From positions 1 through 32,610 of the forward strand of contig DCGE01000037.1 in assembly GCA_002314525.1 (NCBI GenBank): a stretch of DNA of 32,610 nucleotides, read 5' to 3'. A model generated the notes under the pieces. The model searched no databases. It worked only from the letters and a program-made list of their open reading frames with translations, and was not told where the DNA came from. Below are positions 1 through 7,822 of the stretch, one piece after another; position 1 is the first letter of the stretch, and the number at the start of each line of letters is the position of its first letter. A program made the position numbers and the translations under genes. This DNA is from Prevotellaceae bacterium UBA1786. Its GTDB lineage: Bacteria; Bacteroidota; Bacteroidia; Bacteroidales; Bacteroidaceae.

Positions 1-1240
1 AGGAGTAGAACAGAATGTATACAAGTATTATTGATACGGCAGCATGTATGATCTGTGAACGCTGGGTAAGTTCGCGCAAGTCGAGAATGGCAATCAGACC
101 GGCTACGATCTGCAGAATGATGAAGTCGTATGGATTGCTGAGAATGAGGGAGATGAGGAGCACTGTTGCACAATGGAATGTAAAAGCTGTACGCGAATCA
201 AGGAAGATGCGGATAATGATTGGAAGCATGCAACATGGGAGGATGAATATGTGGAAGAAACGATGGTTTACCATCAATGCTGCAGCTATGAAGAAGAATA
301 CCATCAGTGAAAAGAGAAGGATGGAATTGCGTGGATTTTCAAGATAATCCTTCCTGTACATTGACAGATATGTAACCAGAAGAGACATCACAATGAGTAC
401 AAACAGAACCTGACCGAGAAGTGAATAAATGAAACCTGACTGATCGGTTTCTCCATTGCTGTTTTCAAGTACGCTCTGATAGGAACGCAGCTTCTGGAAT
501 ATCTCTTCGGTAACGATATCGCCTCGGTCAACGATCTTCTCCTTTGCACTGACAAACCCAAGACTTGAAGATACTGAATTCATCTCGTTTTCAAGTTCCG
601 AAGAACTTTTGGCATAGTCATAATTCAGGTCGTTGGCAATGATGACGTTAAGCCTGACATCAGAGAGTTCCTGGATTGCATCGTCACCCAGAGACTTCGA
701 TACTGATGACAGGATGAACTGATAGGCCGTTTTAGGTGTAAAGAGGTCATTGGTCTCTGACAGAGATGCAATATTGTCGGTTACTATCCTGATCTGTGAA
801 GTTCCCGAATGCTGAAGGCTATCCATTGAATTGGAGTTAAGCACTCCATGACGATAAACCGAATCCAATGAAGAATACAGTACTGATTCCAGCCGGGAAT
901 TGATTTCTGCCTTATCAGCCATGGACTGGAAAGCCTGAAGGACACTCTCTTTGGTCTTCGTATCTTTCTGGAAGTATGGCCTAAATATGCGAACGATACT
1001 ATCTCTCTGTTGGATAATAGCCGAATCACTCATCAGGATATTGAACTTCTGCGAAGACAAAAGGGCTCCATACCTCCACGGTTGGTTCAGTTCGTAGTTG
1101 TAGCTGAAAACATTGAATCTCGGAATGAAATAGACTATTATTGCCGTTGAAACCACGACAAGCAGTGATTTGTAGAGAAACAACAACCTATTTCTCTTCT
1201 GTTCTTGCAGTTTTTTTGTTTTGATTTTCTTCGATTTCAT
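1..1240 (-). CDS. 7TM-HD family membrane phosphohydrolase (PgpH-like), N-terminal part
   Basis: The reading frame starts at the ATG at 1240 and stays open to the left edge, so only about 413 N-terminal residues are seen and the stop lies outside. The protein begins with a basic, lysine-rich tail (residues 1-20) and one membrane helix (about 21-41). An extracytoplasmic region of about 240 residues follows, then a run of hydrophobic helices from about residue 283. This is the order of 7TMR-HDED then 7TM in the PgpH/YqfF family. Family members carry a cytoplasmic HD phosphohydrolase domain at the C-terminus, and Listeria PgpH degrades cyclic di-AMP. That catalytic domain is not in the window, so the activity is inferred from architecture only. 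The gene is transcribed divergently from the beta-barrel gene at 1371, and a TATCTTTG promoter element lies only four bases before the ATG. Start choice is supported by the basic tail and helix directly after it. Confidence 0.8.
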   Translation of the reverse strand, partial: MKSKKIKTKKLQEQKRNRLLFLYKSLLVVVSTAIIVYFIPRFNVFSYNYELNQPWRYGALLSSQKFNILMSDSAIIQQRDSIVRIFRPYFQKDTKTKESVLQAFQSMADKAEINSRLESVLYSSLDSVYRHGVLNSNSMDSLQHSGTSQIRIVTDNIASLSETNDLFTPKTAYQFILSSVSKSLGDDAIQELSDVRLNVIIANDLNYDYAKSSSELENEMNSVSSSLGFVSAKEKIVDRGDIVTEEIFQKLRSYQSVLENSNGETDQSGFIYSLLGQVLFVLIVMSLLVTYLSMYRKDYLENPRNSILLFSLMVFFFIAAALMVNHRFFHIFILPCCMLPIIIRIFLDSRTAFTFHCATVLLISLILSNPYDFIILQIVAGLIAILDLRELTQRSQIIHAAVSIILVYILFYS

Positions 1241-1244
1241 GTGG

Positions 1245-1252
1245 CAAAGATA
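1245..1252 (-). promoter_or_regulatory. Bacteroidota -7 promoter element for the 7TM-HD gene
   Basis: On the minus strand this reads TATCTTTG, an exact match to the Bacteroidota -7 consensus TAnnTTTG. No convincing TTG element is seen 19-21 nt further upstream. Only four bases separate it from the ATG at 1240, so the transcript would have almost no leader if this element is used. Confidence 0.5.
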
Positions 1253-1277
1253 GTAAAAATAAGTGAAACGCTATTGA

Positions 1278-1295
1278 TGAAAAATGAAAAATGAA
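1278..1295. repeat. Short heptamer repeat (TGAAAAA, about 2.5 copies)
   Basis: Two full copies and one partial copy of the 7-base unit TGAAAAA lie in the divergent intergenic region between the 7TM-HD gene and the beta-barrel gene. It is A-rich and short, and may simply be low-complexity promoter DNA. Confidence 0.5.
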
Positions 1296-1313
1296 TTTTT
1301 TTGGTATATTTAT

Positions 1314-1344
1314 TTTGCTCTTACAAGGATTTGAACTATCTTTG
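1314..1344 (+). promoter_or_regulatory. Bacteroidota promoter for the beta-barrel protein gene
   Basis: TTTG at 1314-1317 is followed after 19 bases by TATCTTTG at 1337-1344. This matches the Bacteroidota housekeeping consensus TTTG-N19-21-TAnnTTTG. Transcription should begin near 1350, giving about a 20-base leader before the ATG at 1371. A seven-codon reading frame (1351-1374) lies in that leader, and its TGA overlaps the ATG. Confidence 0.7.
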
Positions 1345-1370
1345 TAACTGATGAAAAGACCGAACGGCTT

Positions 1371-1991
1371 ATGAGAAAAATTTTTATACTTATTTTGATT
1401 TCCTTCCTTGGTTTCAGCAGTTCTGTGGCACAAGTGAAATTCGGAATTAAAGGAGGATTGGACATTATCGACTTCTCACTCGAAGGCAACATACAGGACA
1501 ATCTGTCAGCATCGAACACGAAAGGGGGATTCATAGGTCCTATGATTGACATCAAGAGTCCCTTACTTCCATTCGGACTGGATCTTTCAGTGCTGTACAA
1601 TCAGGAGGAACTCAAACTGAATGATGTAACTGAAAAGACCCAGTATATTGTCGTGCCATTGAATGCGAAGCTGGTATTCGGACTTGGTGACGTGATGGGG
1701 GTTTTCCTATCCACAGGACCCCAGCTTTCGTTCAACATCGGCAAAGAAGATCTGTTTGAGCAACTGACGGACTGGGAAAATACCAAGACAAAATTCGAAT
1801 TAGCAAAGTCACAGTTCAGCTGGAATGTCGGAGGAGGATTCAGGCTCCTTGATCATCTTCAGGTGGAATATACCTACTGCATCGGCATCGGCAATACTGG
1901 TGAATTTGACTATGTTGATACAAGACAGAAAGCCATCGAAGGCGAACTGAAAAATAAATCTCATCAAATATCTGTAGCTTATCTATTCTGA
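1371..1991 (+). CDS. Outer-membrane beta-barrel protein, porin-like
   Basis: The 206-residue protein begins with a signal peptide: the hydrophobic stretch IFILILISFLGF, then SSVAQ with likely cleavage after Gln21. The mature part starts VKFGIKGG, with alternating hydrophobic and polar residues. Repeated Gly-rich strand starts and the C-terminal HQISVAYLF with its terminal aromatic residue also fit an eight-stranded barrel. These features fit the Bacteroidota outer-membrane beta-barrel family (PF13568-like, also called PorT-like). No substrate or partner can be deduced. The TGA stop at 1989-1991 overlaps an ATG at 1991 that lies at the head of priA, suggesting the two genes were translationally coupled. 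It has its own promoter at 1314-1344. Confidence 0.8.
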   Translation: MRKIFILILISFLGFSSSVAQVKFGIKGGLDIIDFSLEGNIQDNLSASNTKGGFIGPMIDIKSPLLPFGLDLSVLYNQEELKLNDVTEKTQYIVVPLNAKLVFGLGDVMGVFLSTGPQLSFNIGKEDLFEQLTDWENTKTKFELAKSQFSWNVGGGFRLLDHLQVEYTYCIGIGNTGEFDYVDTRQKAIEGELKNKSHQISVAYLF

Positions 1992-2046
1992 TGTAGTTCT
2001 TCCACTTCCTTTATCCGGTAGCTTTACCTATGTCGTCCCAGATTCC

Positions 2047-3993
2047 ATGACTGGAAAGATTGAAGCGGGATGTAGGGTTACGGTGTCTTTCGGAGCAACG
2101 AAAACATACACTGCCTTAGTAGTCAAGATTCACAACGAACGGCCTGACGGTGAGTATAAGATAAAGGAAATCATAGCGTTATTGGACGAAAAACCAATAG
2201 TCACTATTGGGCAATTCAACTTCTGGAGCTGGATTGCACAGTATTATATGTGTTCATTGGGAGAGGTGTTCAAGGCTGCCATTCCATCAAATTTCAAGAT
2301 AAAGTCTCAACCGGAGAAACACGCAAACATTCACCAGGCTTGTCTTCCCATGGATGATTTTCAAGTTCCACTGAAGAAACTCAACAAGTATCAGCAGAAG
2401 GCTTTGGGAGACATAGATCAGTCGTTTCTTGAACAAGACATCACACTTCTGCACGGAGTGACCTCATCAGGCAAAACAGAACTGTATATACACCTTATAT
2501 ATAAATATATGCGCGCGGGCAAGCAGGTTTTGTATCTGTTGCCTGAAATTGCCCTGACAACACAAATCACAGAACGGCTCCGAAATGTATTCGGGGATAG
2601 GCTCGGTGTCTATCATTCGAAATTCACCGACAAAGAGCGTCGGATGGTTTACGAAAAACAGCTTTCCGACACCCCATATCAACTGATACTTGGAGTCAGA
2701 TCGTCGATTTTCCTCCCATTCAGAAACCTTGGGTTGGTCATCGTAGATGAGGAACATGAGACGTCGTACAAGCAACAAGACCCGGCACCTCGTTACCATG
2801 CCAGAAACAGTGCAATAATATTAGCTAAACAACTGAATGCAAAGGTCTTACTAGGAACTGCAACACCAAGTTTGGAGAGCTATTACATGTCGCAGAAAGG
2901 CAAATATGGATATGTACAACTAACGCATAGATATCAGGATCTGCAACTTCCGGATATAGAGGTTGTTGATATAGTCCGTTTACGCAAACAGAAGAAAATG
3001 AAGGGTGCATTCTCTCCTGTTCTGATTGAGGCTATCAAAGAAGCCCTGGAAAAAAAGGAACAGATCATCCTGTTTCAGAACCGAAGGGGATTCTCAAACT
3101 TCGTTCAGTGTAAGAACTGCGGCTGGGTTCCTAAATGTGAGAGATGCGATGTGAGCCTCACTTATCACAAGCAGAAAAACCTCCTTACATGCCATTACTG
3201 CGGAAAACAATACTCTCTGCCACAACAATGCCCTCAATGCGAAGAACATGAATTCATGTATATGGGACTGGGTACGGAAAAGATTGAAGACCAGATTCAC
3301 AAGCTGTTCCCTGATGCCAAAGTGTCGCGGATGGATCTAGATACTGCAAAAACACGGAAAGAGTATGAGGAGATAATAAGCAACTTCTCTAATTACAAAT
3401 GTGACATTCTCATCGGAACACAGATGGTCAGCAAGGGACTGGACTTCGACAACGTTAGTGTCGTTGGCATTATCGATGCCGACTCAATGCTCAATCTGCC
3501 AGACTTCAGAAGTTACGAGAGATCGTTCCATGTTCTGGCTCAGGTGGCAGGCAGGGCAGGCAGACGATATCATACGGGAAAAGTCATTCTCCAAACTCGG
3601 AGCGCAGACCTTCCACTGCTTCAGAATGTGGTCTCAAACGACTACCTTTCAATGTATGTTTCACAACTTGCTGAAAGGAAGTTGTTCAATTATCCACCTC
3701 TCTGCAGACTTATATATATCTATCTGAAACACAGAGATTCAGAACGCGTTGATGCATGTGCTGAATATATAGTTTCAAAACTGAAAAACCAGTTCGGCGA
3801 CAACCTATTGGGACCTGATTGTCCTCCTGTTTCCAGAGTCCATTCCATGTCACTAAGGAAGATTGTCGTCAAACTGAAAACCAGTGATTCACCGGCAAAA
3901 GTCAGAAAGGTCCTGAACAATGCAAAACAAGACCTTATCGAACAGACTTTTGCCAATGGAATTAACATTTTCTTTGATGTTGATCCATTGTAA
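2047..3993 (+). CDS. priA: Primosomal protein N' (replication restart helicase PriA)
   Basis: PriA is a superfamily 2 DNA helicase that reloads the replisome at abandoned forks. Seen here are the Walker A motif TSSGKTE, the DEEH box (VDEEHETSYK), LGTATPS, and the eight-cysteine zinc region (CKNCGWVPKC to QQCPQC). The motifs IGTQMVSKGLDF and QVAGRAGR and the C-terminal DVDPL are also present. The given start is the first ATG in frame, but family homology begins earlier. The same frame upstream encodes DVVLPLPLSGSFTYVVPDS, the typical PriA N-terminus, and is open back to 1978 with no ATG, GTG or TTG. The true start may be a rare ATC at 1981, or a one-base deletion may have broken an ATG at 1991 that is directly followed by TAG. 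The protein is also short: about 25 residues link the 3'-end-binding domain to the helicase, where E. coli PriA has a winged helix of about 80-90 residues. Confidence 0.9.
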   Translation: MTGKIEAGCRVTVSFGATKTYTALVVKIHNERPDGEYKIKEIIALLDEKPIVTIGQFNFWSWIAQYYMCSLGEVFKAAIPSNFKIKSQPEKHANIHQACLPMDDFQVPLKKLNKYQQKALGDIDQSFLEQDITLLHGVTSSGKTELYIHLIYKYMRAGKQVLYLLPEIALTTQITERLRNVFGDRLGVYHSKFTDKERRMVYEKQLSDTPYQLILGVRSSIFLPFRNLGLVIVDEEHETSYKQQDPAPRYHARNSAIILAKQLNAKVLLGTATPSLESYYMSQKGKYGYVQLTHRYQDLQLPDIEVVDIVRLRKQKKMKGAFSPVLIEAIKEALEKKEQIILFQNRRGFSNFVQCKNCGWVPKCERCDVSLTYHKQKNLLTCHYCGKQYSLPQQCPQCEEHEFMYMGLGTEKIEDQIHKLFPDAKVSRMDLDTAKTRKEYEEIISNFSNYKCDILIGTQMVSKGLDFDNVSVVGIIDADSMLNLPDFRSYERSFHVLAQVAGRAGRRYHTGKVILQTRSADLPLLQNVVSNDYLSMYVSQLAERKLFNYPPLCRLIYIYLKHRDSERVDACAEYIVSKLKNQFGDNLLGPDCPPVSRVHSMSLRKIVVKLKTSDSPAKVRKVLNNAKQDLIEQTFANGINIFFDVDPL

Positions 3994-4230
3994 TATATGA
4001 GGATTACAAGTCCAGAAACAACCAAATTCCTGTAGTAAACATCCGATTTACATATGGAAAAACAAGTAAAATATGGTGTTATGATTATTTAACATTTGAA
4101 AAATGTAAAAACACCCATTCTTTCGTTGGATATTTGCTATTTTTTTCTTAAATTTGCAAAAGAATCAAATACAAAGCATAATACTTATATACCGCTGAAT
4201 CTCAGTTAATTGTCATAAAGCAAATTGATA
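3994..4230. other. Intergenic region between priA and the dcw cluster
   Basis: This AT-rich gap of 237 bases contains no convincing gene. It holds the dcw promoter (4126-4156) and a weak hairpin (ACATTT at 4092-4097 pairing with AAATGT at 4101-4106). No strong terminator for priA was found. Many Bacteroidota have mraZ directly before rsmH; here there is no room for it and nothing resembling it. Confidence 0.6.
4126..4156 (+). promoter_or_regulatory. Promoter of the dcw cluster
   Basis: TTG at 4126-4128 is followed after 20 bases by TAAATTTG at 4149-4156, a match to the Bacteroidota consensus. Transcription would start near 4163, leaving a leader of about 65 bases before rsmH. No other equally good promoter was noticed inside the cluster, so the twelve downstream genes may rely largely on this one. 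Confidence 0.65.
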
Positions 4231-5154
4231 ATGGAGGATATTGCATATCACATACCCGTTCTTTTGAATGAAAGCATTGATGGACTCAACATCAGTGCTA
4301 GTGGTATATATGTTGACACAACTTTTGGTGGAGGTGGACATAGCCGCGAAATCCTCAACCGCATCAGAAGCATCTCTGACAAGGATAACACTCAAAAAGT
4401 GAAAGGACATCTCTACAGTTTCGACCAAGATGCTGATGCAGAAAAGAACATTCTTCACAATGAAAATTTTACATTTGTGAGAAGCAATTTCCGTTATCTC
4501 AAAAACTTCATGCGTTTCTACGGAGTAGAACAGGTGGATGGGATTCTTGCCGACCTCGGAGTCAGTTCTCACCACTTTGACGATGAAAACCGAGGGTTTT
4601 CGTTTCGCTTCGATGGGAAACTCGATATGAGAATGAATCAGCGCTCAGGGATTTCAGCTACCGAAATTGTAAACGACTATGAGGAAAAGAAACTGGCTGA
4701 TGTGCTCTATAAGTACGGAGAACTGAAAAACAGCCGTCAGTTGGCATCAAGAATCGTCAAGGCAAGACAAAGTCATAGAATTGAACAGACGAACGATTTC
4801 CTTGACATTCTGAAAACAGACGATAAACAGATGCTGGCAAAGATATTCCAGGCACTGAGGATCGAGGTGAATCACGAGATGGACGCTCTTGAAAAGATGC
4901 TTATATCAGCAATGCAGATCCTGAAACCGGGAGGAAGACTGTCGGTGATCACATACCATTCTCTGGAGGACAGAATCGTGAAGAACATCATGAAATCCGG
5001 AAATATTGAAGGAGACGTTGAGACAGATTTCTACGGTAGGACTTCATCGCCGTTCGTCGTTGTCAACAAGAAAGTAATAACTCCGAGCATCGAGGAAATG
5101 GAAAGAAACCCACGCTCCAGGAGTGCAAAACTGAGAATCGCAGAAAAAATATAG
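4231..5154 (+). CDS. rsmH: 16S rRNA (cytosine(1402)-N(4))-methyltransferase RsmH
   Basis: RsmH (MraW) uses S-adenosylmethionine to methylate N4 of C1402 in 16S rRNA, in the decoding centre. The N-terminal HIPVLLNE is a family signature. The SAM-binding loop DTTFGGGGHS is at residues 29-38, and the acidic strand YSFDQDADA follows. GILADLGVSSHHFDD and GFSFRFDGKLDMRM are the conserved catalytic-domain motifs, and LSVITYHSLEDRIVK lies near the C-terminus. The 307-residue length is normal. The ATG at 4231 was preferred over an in-frame TTG two codons upstream because it gives the usual short tail before HIPVLL. It is the first gene of the dcw cluster, with 24 bases before the ftsL-like gene. Confidence 0.95.
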   Translation: MEDIAYHIPVLLNESIDGLNISASGIYVDTTFGGGGHSREILNRIRSISDKDNTQKVKGHLYSFDQDADAEKNILHNENFTFVRSNFRYLKNFMRFYGVEQVDGILADLGVSSHHFDDENRGFSFRFDGKLDMRMNQRSGISATEIVNDYEEKKLADVLYKYGELKNSRQLASRIVKARQSHRIEQTNDFLDILKTDDKQMLAKIFQALRIEVNHEMDALEKMLISAMQILKPGGRLSVITYHSLEDRIVKNIMKSGNIEGDVETDFYGRTSSPFVVVNKKVITPSIEEMERNPRSRSAKLRIAEKI

Positions 5155-5178
5155 TTCAACACGGAACAGACCCCAACA

Positions 5179-5616
5179 ATGGAAGATATAGAAGAAAGAA
5201 AAGAAATTGATTCACTGGCCGACTTTGAGAACGACAAGGCGGATGCCATTGAAGCCATAAAGAAATTTGCCAACGAAGACGAAACCGACAAGGCCGAAGC
5301 CGTGACGCTTCGTTCGGTACTCGGTGGCGATGTACTCCAAAGCCGTTTCATGATGAAACAGGTTGTATTCGTTATGTTCTTGGCTGTTCTGATGATTATC
5401 TACACCGGTAACCGATATGCAAGCCAGCAGGATGCAATCCTGATTGACGGACTGCAGATTGAATTGCAGACCATGCAATACAATGTGCTTACTATCTCAA
5501 GCGAGCTTACAAACCTTACCAGGCAATCAGTTATCGAAAAACAGATGAAAGAGAATGGGGACACCACATTGCTGAAGTCAACCACTCCCCCATTTGAAAT
5601 AAACATTGAAGAATAA
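5179..5616 (+). CDS. FtsL-like cell division protein
   Basis: This 145-residue bitopic protein has a cytoplasmic, strongly acidic/charged N-terminus (residues 1-60) and one membrane helix (about 61-77, QVVFVMFLAVLMIIYTG). A short heptad-like periplasmic segment follows. Position between rsmH and ftsI, size and topology match FtsL, which joins FtsB and FtsQ and activates FtsW-FtsI at the septum. FtsL sequences diverge widely, so the identification rests mainly on gene order and topology. The cytoplasmic tail is longer than the roughly 35 residues of E. coli FtsL. Its end lies seven bases before the chosen ftsI ATG. Confidence 0.75.
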   Translation: MEDIEERKEIDSLADFENDKADAIEAIKKFANEDETDKAEAVTLRSVLGGDVLQSRFMMKQVVFVMFLAVLMIIYTGNRYASQQDAILIDGLQIELQTMQYNVLTISSELTNLTRQSVIEKQMKENGDTTLLKSTTPPFEINIEE

Positions 5617-5623
5617 GAGTGAA

Positions 5624-7807
5624 ATGAAGTTTGACAAGAAATACATATCCGGTAAATATCCCTACTTTGTAGCCTTAGCATTTGTGATGGCTGCAGGAAT
5701 TATTTTCTGTATGGTGAAGACCATGACAGTTGATCACGAGATGTGGGAAAAAGCGAAAAGGACACGCGAGAAGGATAGTGTTGAAATCAAACCGGCACGA
5801 GGCAACATACTCTCATCCGATGGGCAGCTCATGGCAAGCAGCCTGCCAAACTATACTGTATTCATTGACTTCCTGTCAGGTCTCTCCAAAGAGAGCTTGA
5901 AGGCAAAGAGACCTATGAACAGAGCCGACAGTACGATGTGGGCCATGAAGGACAGCCTCTTCCATAGCGAGCTGGATTCTATCTGCATAGGACTCAACGA
6001 AATCTGTCCGAAAAAGACTGTGGCGGAATACAGAAAATATCTATTGAAAGGATGGGACGAAAAAAGAAGATACTACGAAATATGCCCTCATCAAGTTCTT
6101 GACTACATCCAGTACAACCAACTTATGTCGCTGCCGTTTTTCCGGCTGTCAAAGATCAACAACTCCTACAAGTTCATGGTCGGACTTACCATCAATCCAC
6201 GAAACAACAGGAAACGTCCTTTCGGTTCATTGGCAAAAAGGACCCTAGGTGATCTTTACGGAGCAAAGGATTCTGCTCGTTCAGGAATAGAGTTGGCATA
6301 CGACTCAGTACTTAGAGGCAAGGTCGGCACGAGTCACAGAAAGAAGGTTCGTTCAGTATATCTGGACATCGTCGATGTAGAAGCTGACGACGGATGCGAT
6401 GTAGTCACAACTCTAGACGTCGATATGCAAGACATCTGCGAGACTGCCTTGAAGGCCAAACTCAAGGAAATCGATGCAGAATGGGGTGTTTGTGTTCTTA
6501 TGGAAACAGCTACAGGCGATATAAAATCTATAGTCAACCTGGATAAGATCGGCAATGAATATATTGAGATTCAAAACCGTGCTCTATCAACGATGATGGA
6601 ACCAGGTTCCACTTTCAAGACTGCTTCCATCATGGTTGCCCTCGATGACGGTGAGATATCATATACCGACAAGATAGATACATATTCAGGAGTGTATCCA
6701 ATGTATGGCCGACTGATGAAAGACCACAACTGGCACAGAGGTGGTTATCATGTCATTGATGTACCACATACTCTCATGTTCTCATCAAATATCGGTGTGA
6801 GCCGTCTCATTGACATGCATTACCACAACAAACCAGAGAAGTTCATTGAAGGTCTGCATCGCGTCGGTATTGCCGAACCGCTTGGACTTCCTTTCCAAGG
6901 TACGGCAGATCCACATCTTTTGGATCCAAAGGGCAAAATGTGGTCAAAGGTCTCTCTTCCATGGATGTCAATTGGATATTCAACGCAAATCCCTCCGATT
7001 TCTACTGTTACATTCTACAATGCCATAGCAAACGGTGGAAAGATGATGCGTCCTCGCTTTGTCAAAGCTATTCAGAAAAACGGTGAGATTATTGAGGAAT
7101 TCGAGCCTGAGGTAATGAAGGAAAAAATATGCAAGGATGTCACACTCAGACAGATTCAGAAAGCATTATTCCGAGTGGTTAATGACAAGGAGGGTGTTGG
7201 CAAAGGTGCAGGAAGCAAGAAAGTACATATCTCCGGAAAGACAGGTACTGCACAGGTGTCTCACGGAAAAGAAGGATATACCAGAAGGGAATATCTGGTA
7301 AGTTTCTGCGGATATTTCCCATCGGAGAAGCCAAAATATACTTGCATCGTTGCAATTCGTAAAATCGGTGCAGCTTCCGGTGGAGGTATGGCTGGTCCAG
7401 TATTCTCATCAATTGCAGAACAGATTACTTTCAAAACTGCCGTGACAGACTTGTCACTCGCTCAGGATTCCCTCTCTGTTTTTGTTCCTGATGTAAAGAC
7501 AGGAGACCTGTATGCAGCGAAGAAGGTCCTTGACAATCTGAATATTTCAATGCCAAACGGTAATATCTCGGAAAACACCTGGGGTAAGACTTTTGTCGAA
7601 GGAAGGAACCTGAAATACAAAACCAAACTCACCCATCAGGATTCAGTTCCCGACCTCACAGGCATGGGTGCAAGGGATGCAATATTCGCTATTGAGAGCC
7701 GCGGGATGAAGGCACATGTCTCCGGCGTCGGAAGAGTCGTTTCTCAGAACGTAAAACCGGGAACCCACGTCATAAAGGGAAAGACTGTTACAATAAAATT
7801 AGATTAA
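5624..7807 (+). CDS. ftsI: Peptidoglycan transpeptidase FtsI (PBP3-type) with PASTA domain
   Basis: FtsI cross-links septal peptidoglycan made by FtsW. With the ATG at 5624 the protein has 727 residues. It has a short basic N-terminus and one membrane helix (about 13-33), then a dimerisation domain beginning around EIKPARGNILSSDG. The transpeptidase domain carries the three catalytic motifs: SxxK in MEPGSTFK (nucleophile Ser329), SSN (387-389) and KTG (539-541, in SGKTGTAQ). The C-terminus is a PASTA-type domain (VPDLTGMGARDAIFAI onward), probably preceded by a degenerate one. PASTA domains are not found in E. coli FtsI but occur in Bacteroidota and Gram-positive PBPs. An in-frame TTG at 5606 would add six residues and overlap the ftsL-like gene, and was judged less likely. 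Confidence 0.95.
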   Translation: MKFDKKYISGKYPYFVALAFVMAAGIIFCMVKTMTVDHEMWEKAKRTREKDSVEIKPARGNILSSDGQLMASSLPNYTVFIDFLSGLSKESLKAKRPMNRADSTMWAMKDSLFHSELDSICIGLNEICPKKTVAEYRKYLLKGWDEKRRYYEICPHQVLDYIQYNQLMSLPFFRLSKINNSYKFMVGLTINPRNNRKRPFGSLAKRTLGDLYGAKDSARSGIELAYDSVLRGKVGTSHRKKVRSVYLDIVDVEADDGCDVVTTLDVDMQDICETALKAKLKEIDAEWGVCVLMETATGDIKSIVNLDKIGNEYIEIQNRALSTMMEPGSTFKTASIMVALDDGEISYTDKIDTYSGVYPMYGRLMKDHNWHRGGYHVIDVPHTLMFSSNIGVSRLIDMHYHNKPEKFIEGLHRVGIAEPLGLPFQGTADPHLLDPKGKMWSKVSLPWMSIGYSTQIPPISTVTFYNAIANGGKMMRPRFVKAIQKNGEIIEEFEPEVMKEKICKDVTLRQIQKALFRVVNDKEGVGKGAGSKKVHISGKTGTAQVSHGKEGYTRREYLVSFCGYFPSEKPKYTCIVAIRKIGAASGGGMAGPVFSSIAEQITFKTAVTDLSLAQDSLSVFVPDVKTGDLYAAKKVLDNLNISMPNGNISENTWGKTFVEGRNLKYKTKLTHQDSVPDLTGMGARDAIFAIESRGMKAHVSGVGRVVSQNVKPGTHVIKGKTVTIKLD

Positions 7808-7822
7808 AAACTGAAAAGTGAT

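Noticed and set aside
15..347. Open frame on the plus strand at the left end
   Set aside because: It lies antisense to the 7TM-HD gene, has no recognisable protein features, and the minus-strand frame gives a clear family protein.
4092..4106. Small hairpin (ACATTT/AAATGT) after priA as a terminator
   Set aside because: A six-pair AT-rich stem with a three-base loop is not stable enough to support a call.
4225..4230. TTG start for rsmH two codons upstream
   Set aside because: The ATG at 4231 gives the usual short tail before HIPVLL and needs no rare start.
5606..5623. TTG start for ftsI overlapping the ftsL-like gene
   Set aside because: ATG at 5624 gives a normal short basic N-terminus; the overlap start is possible but less likely.
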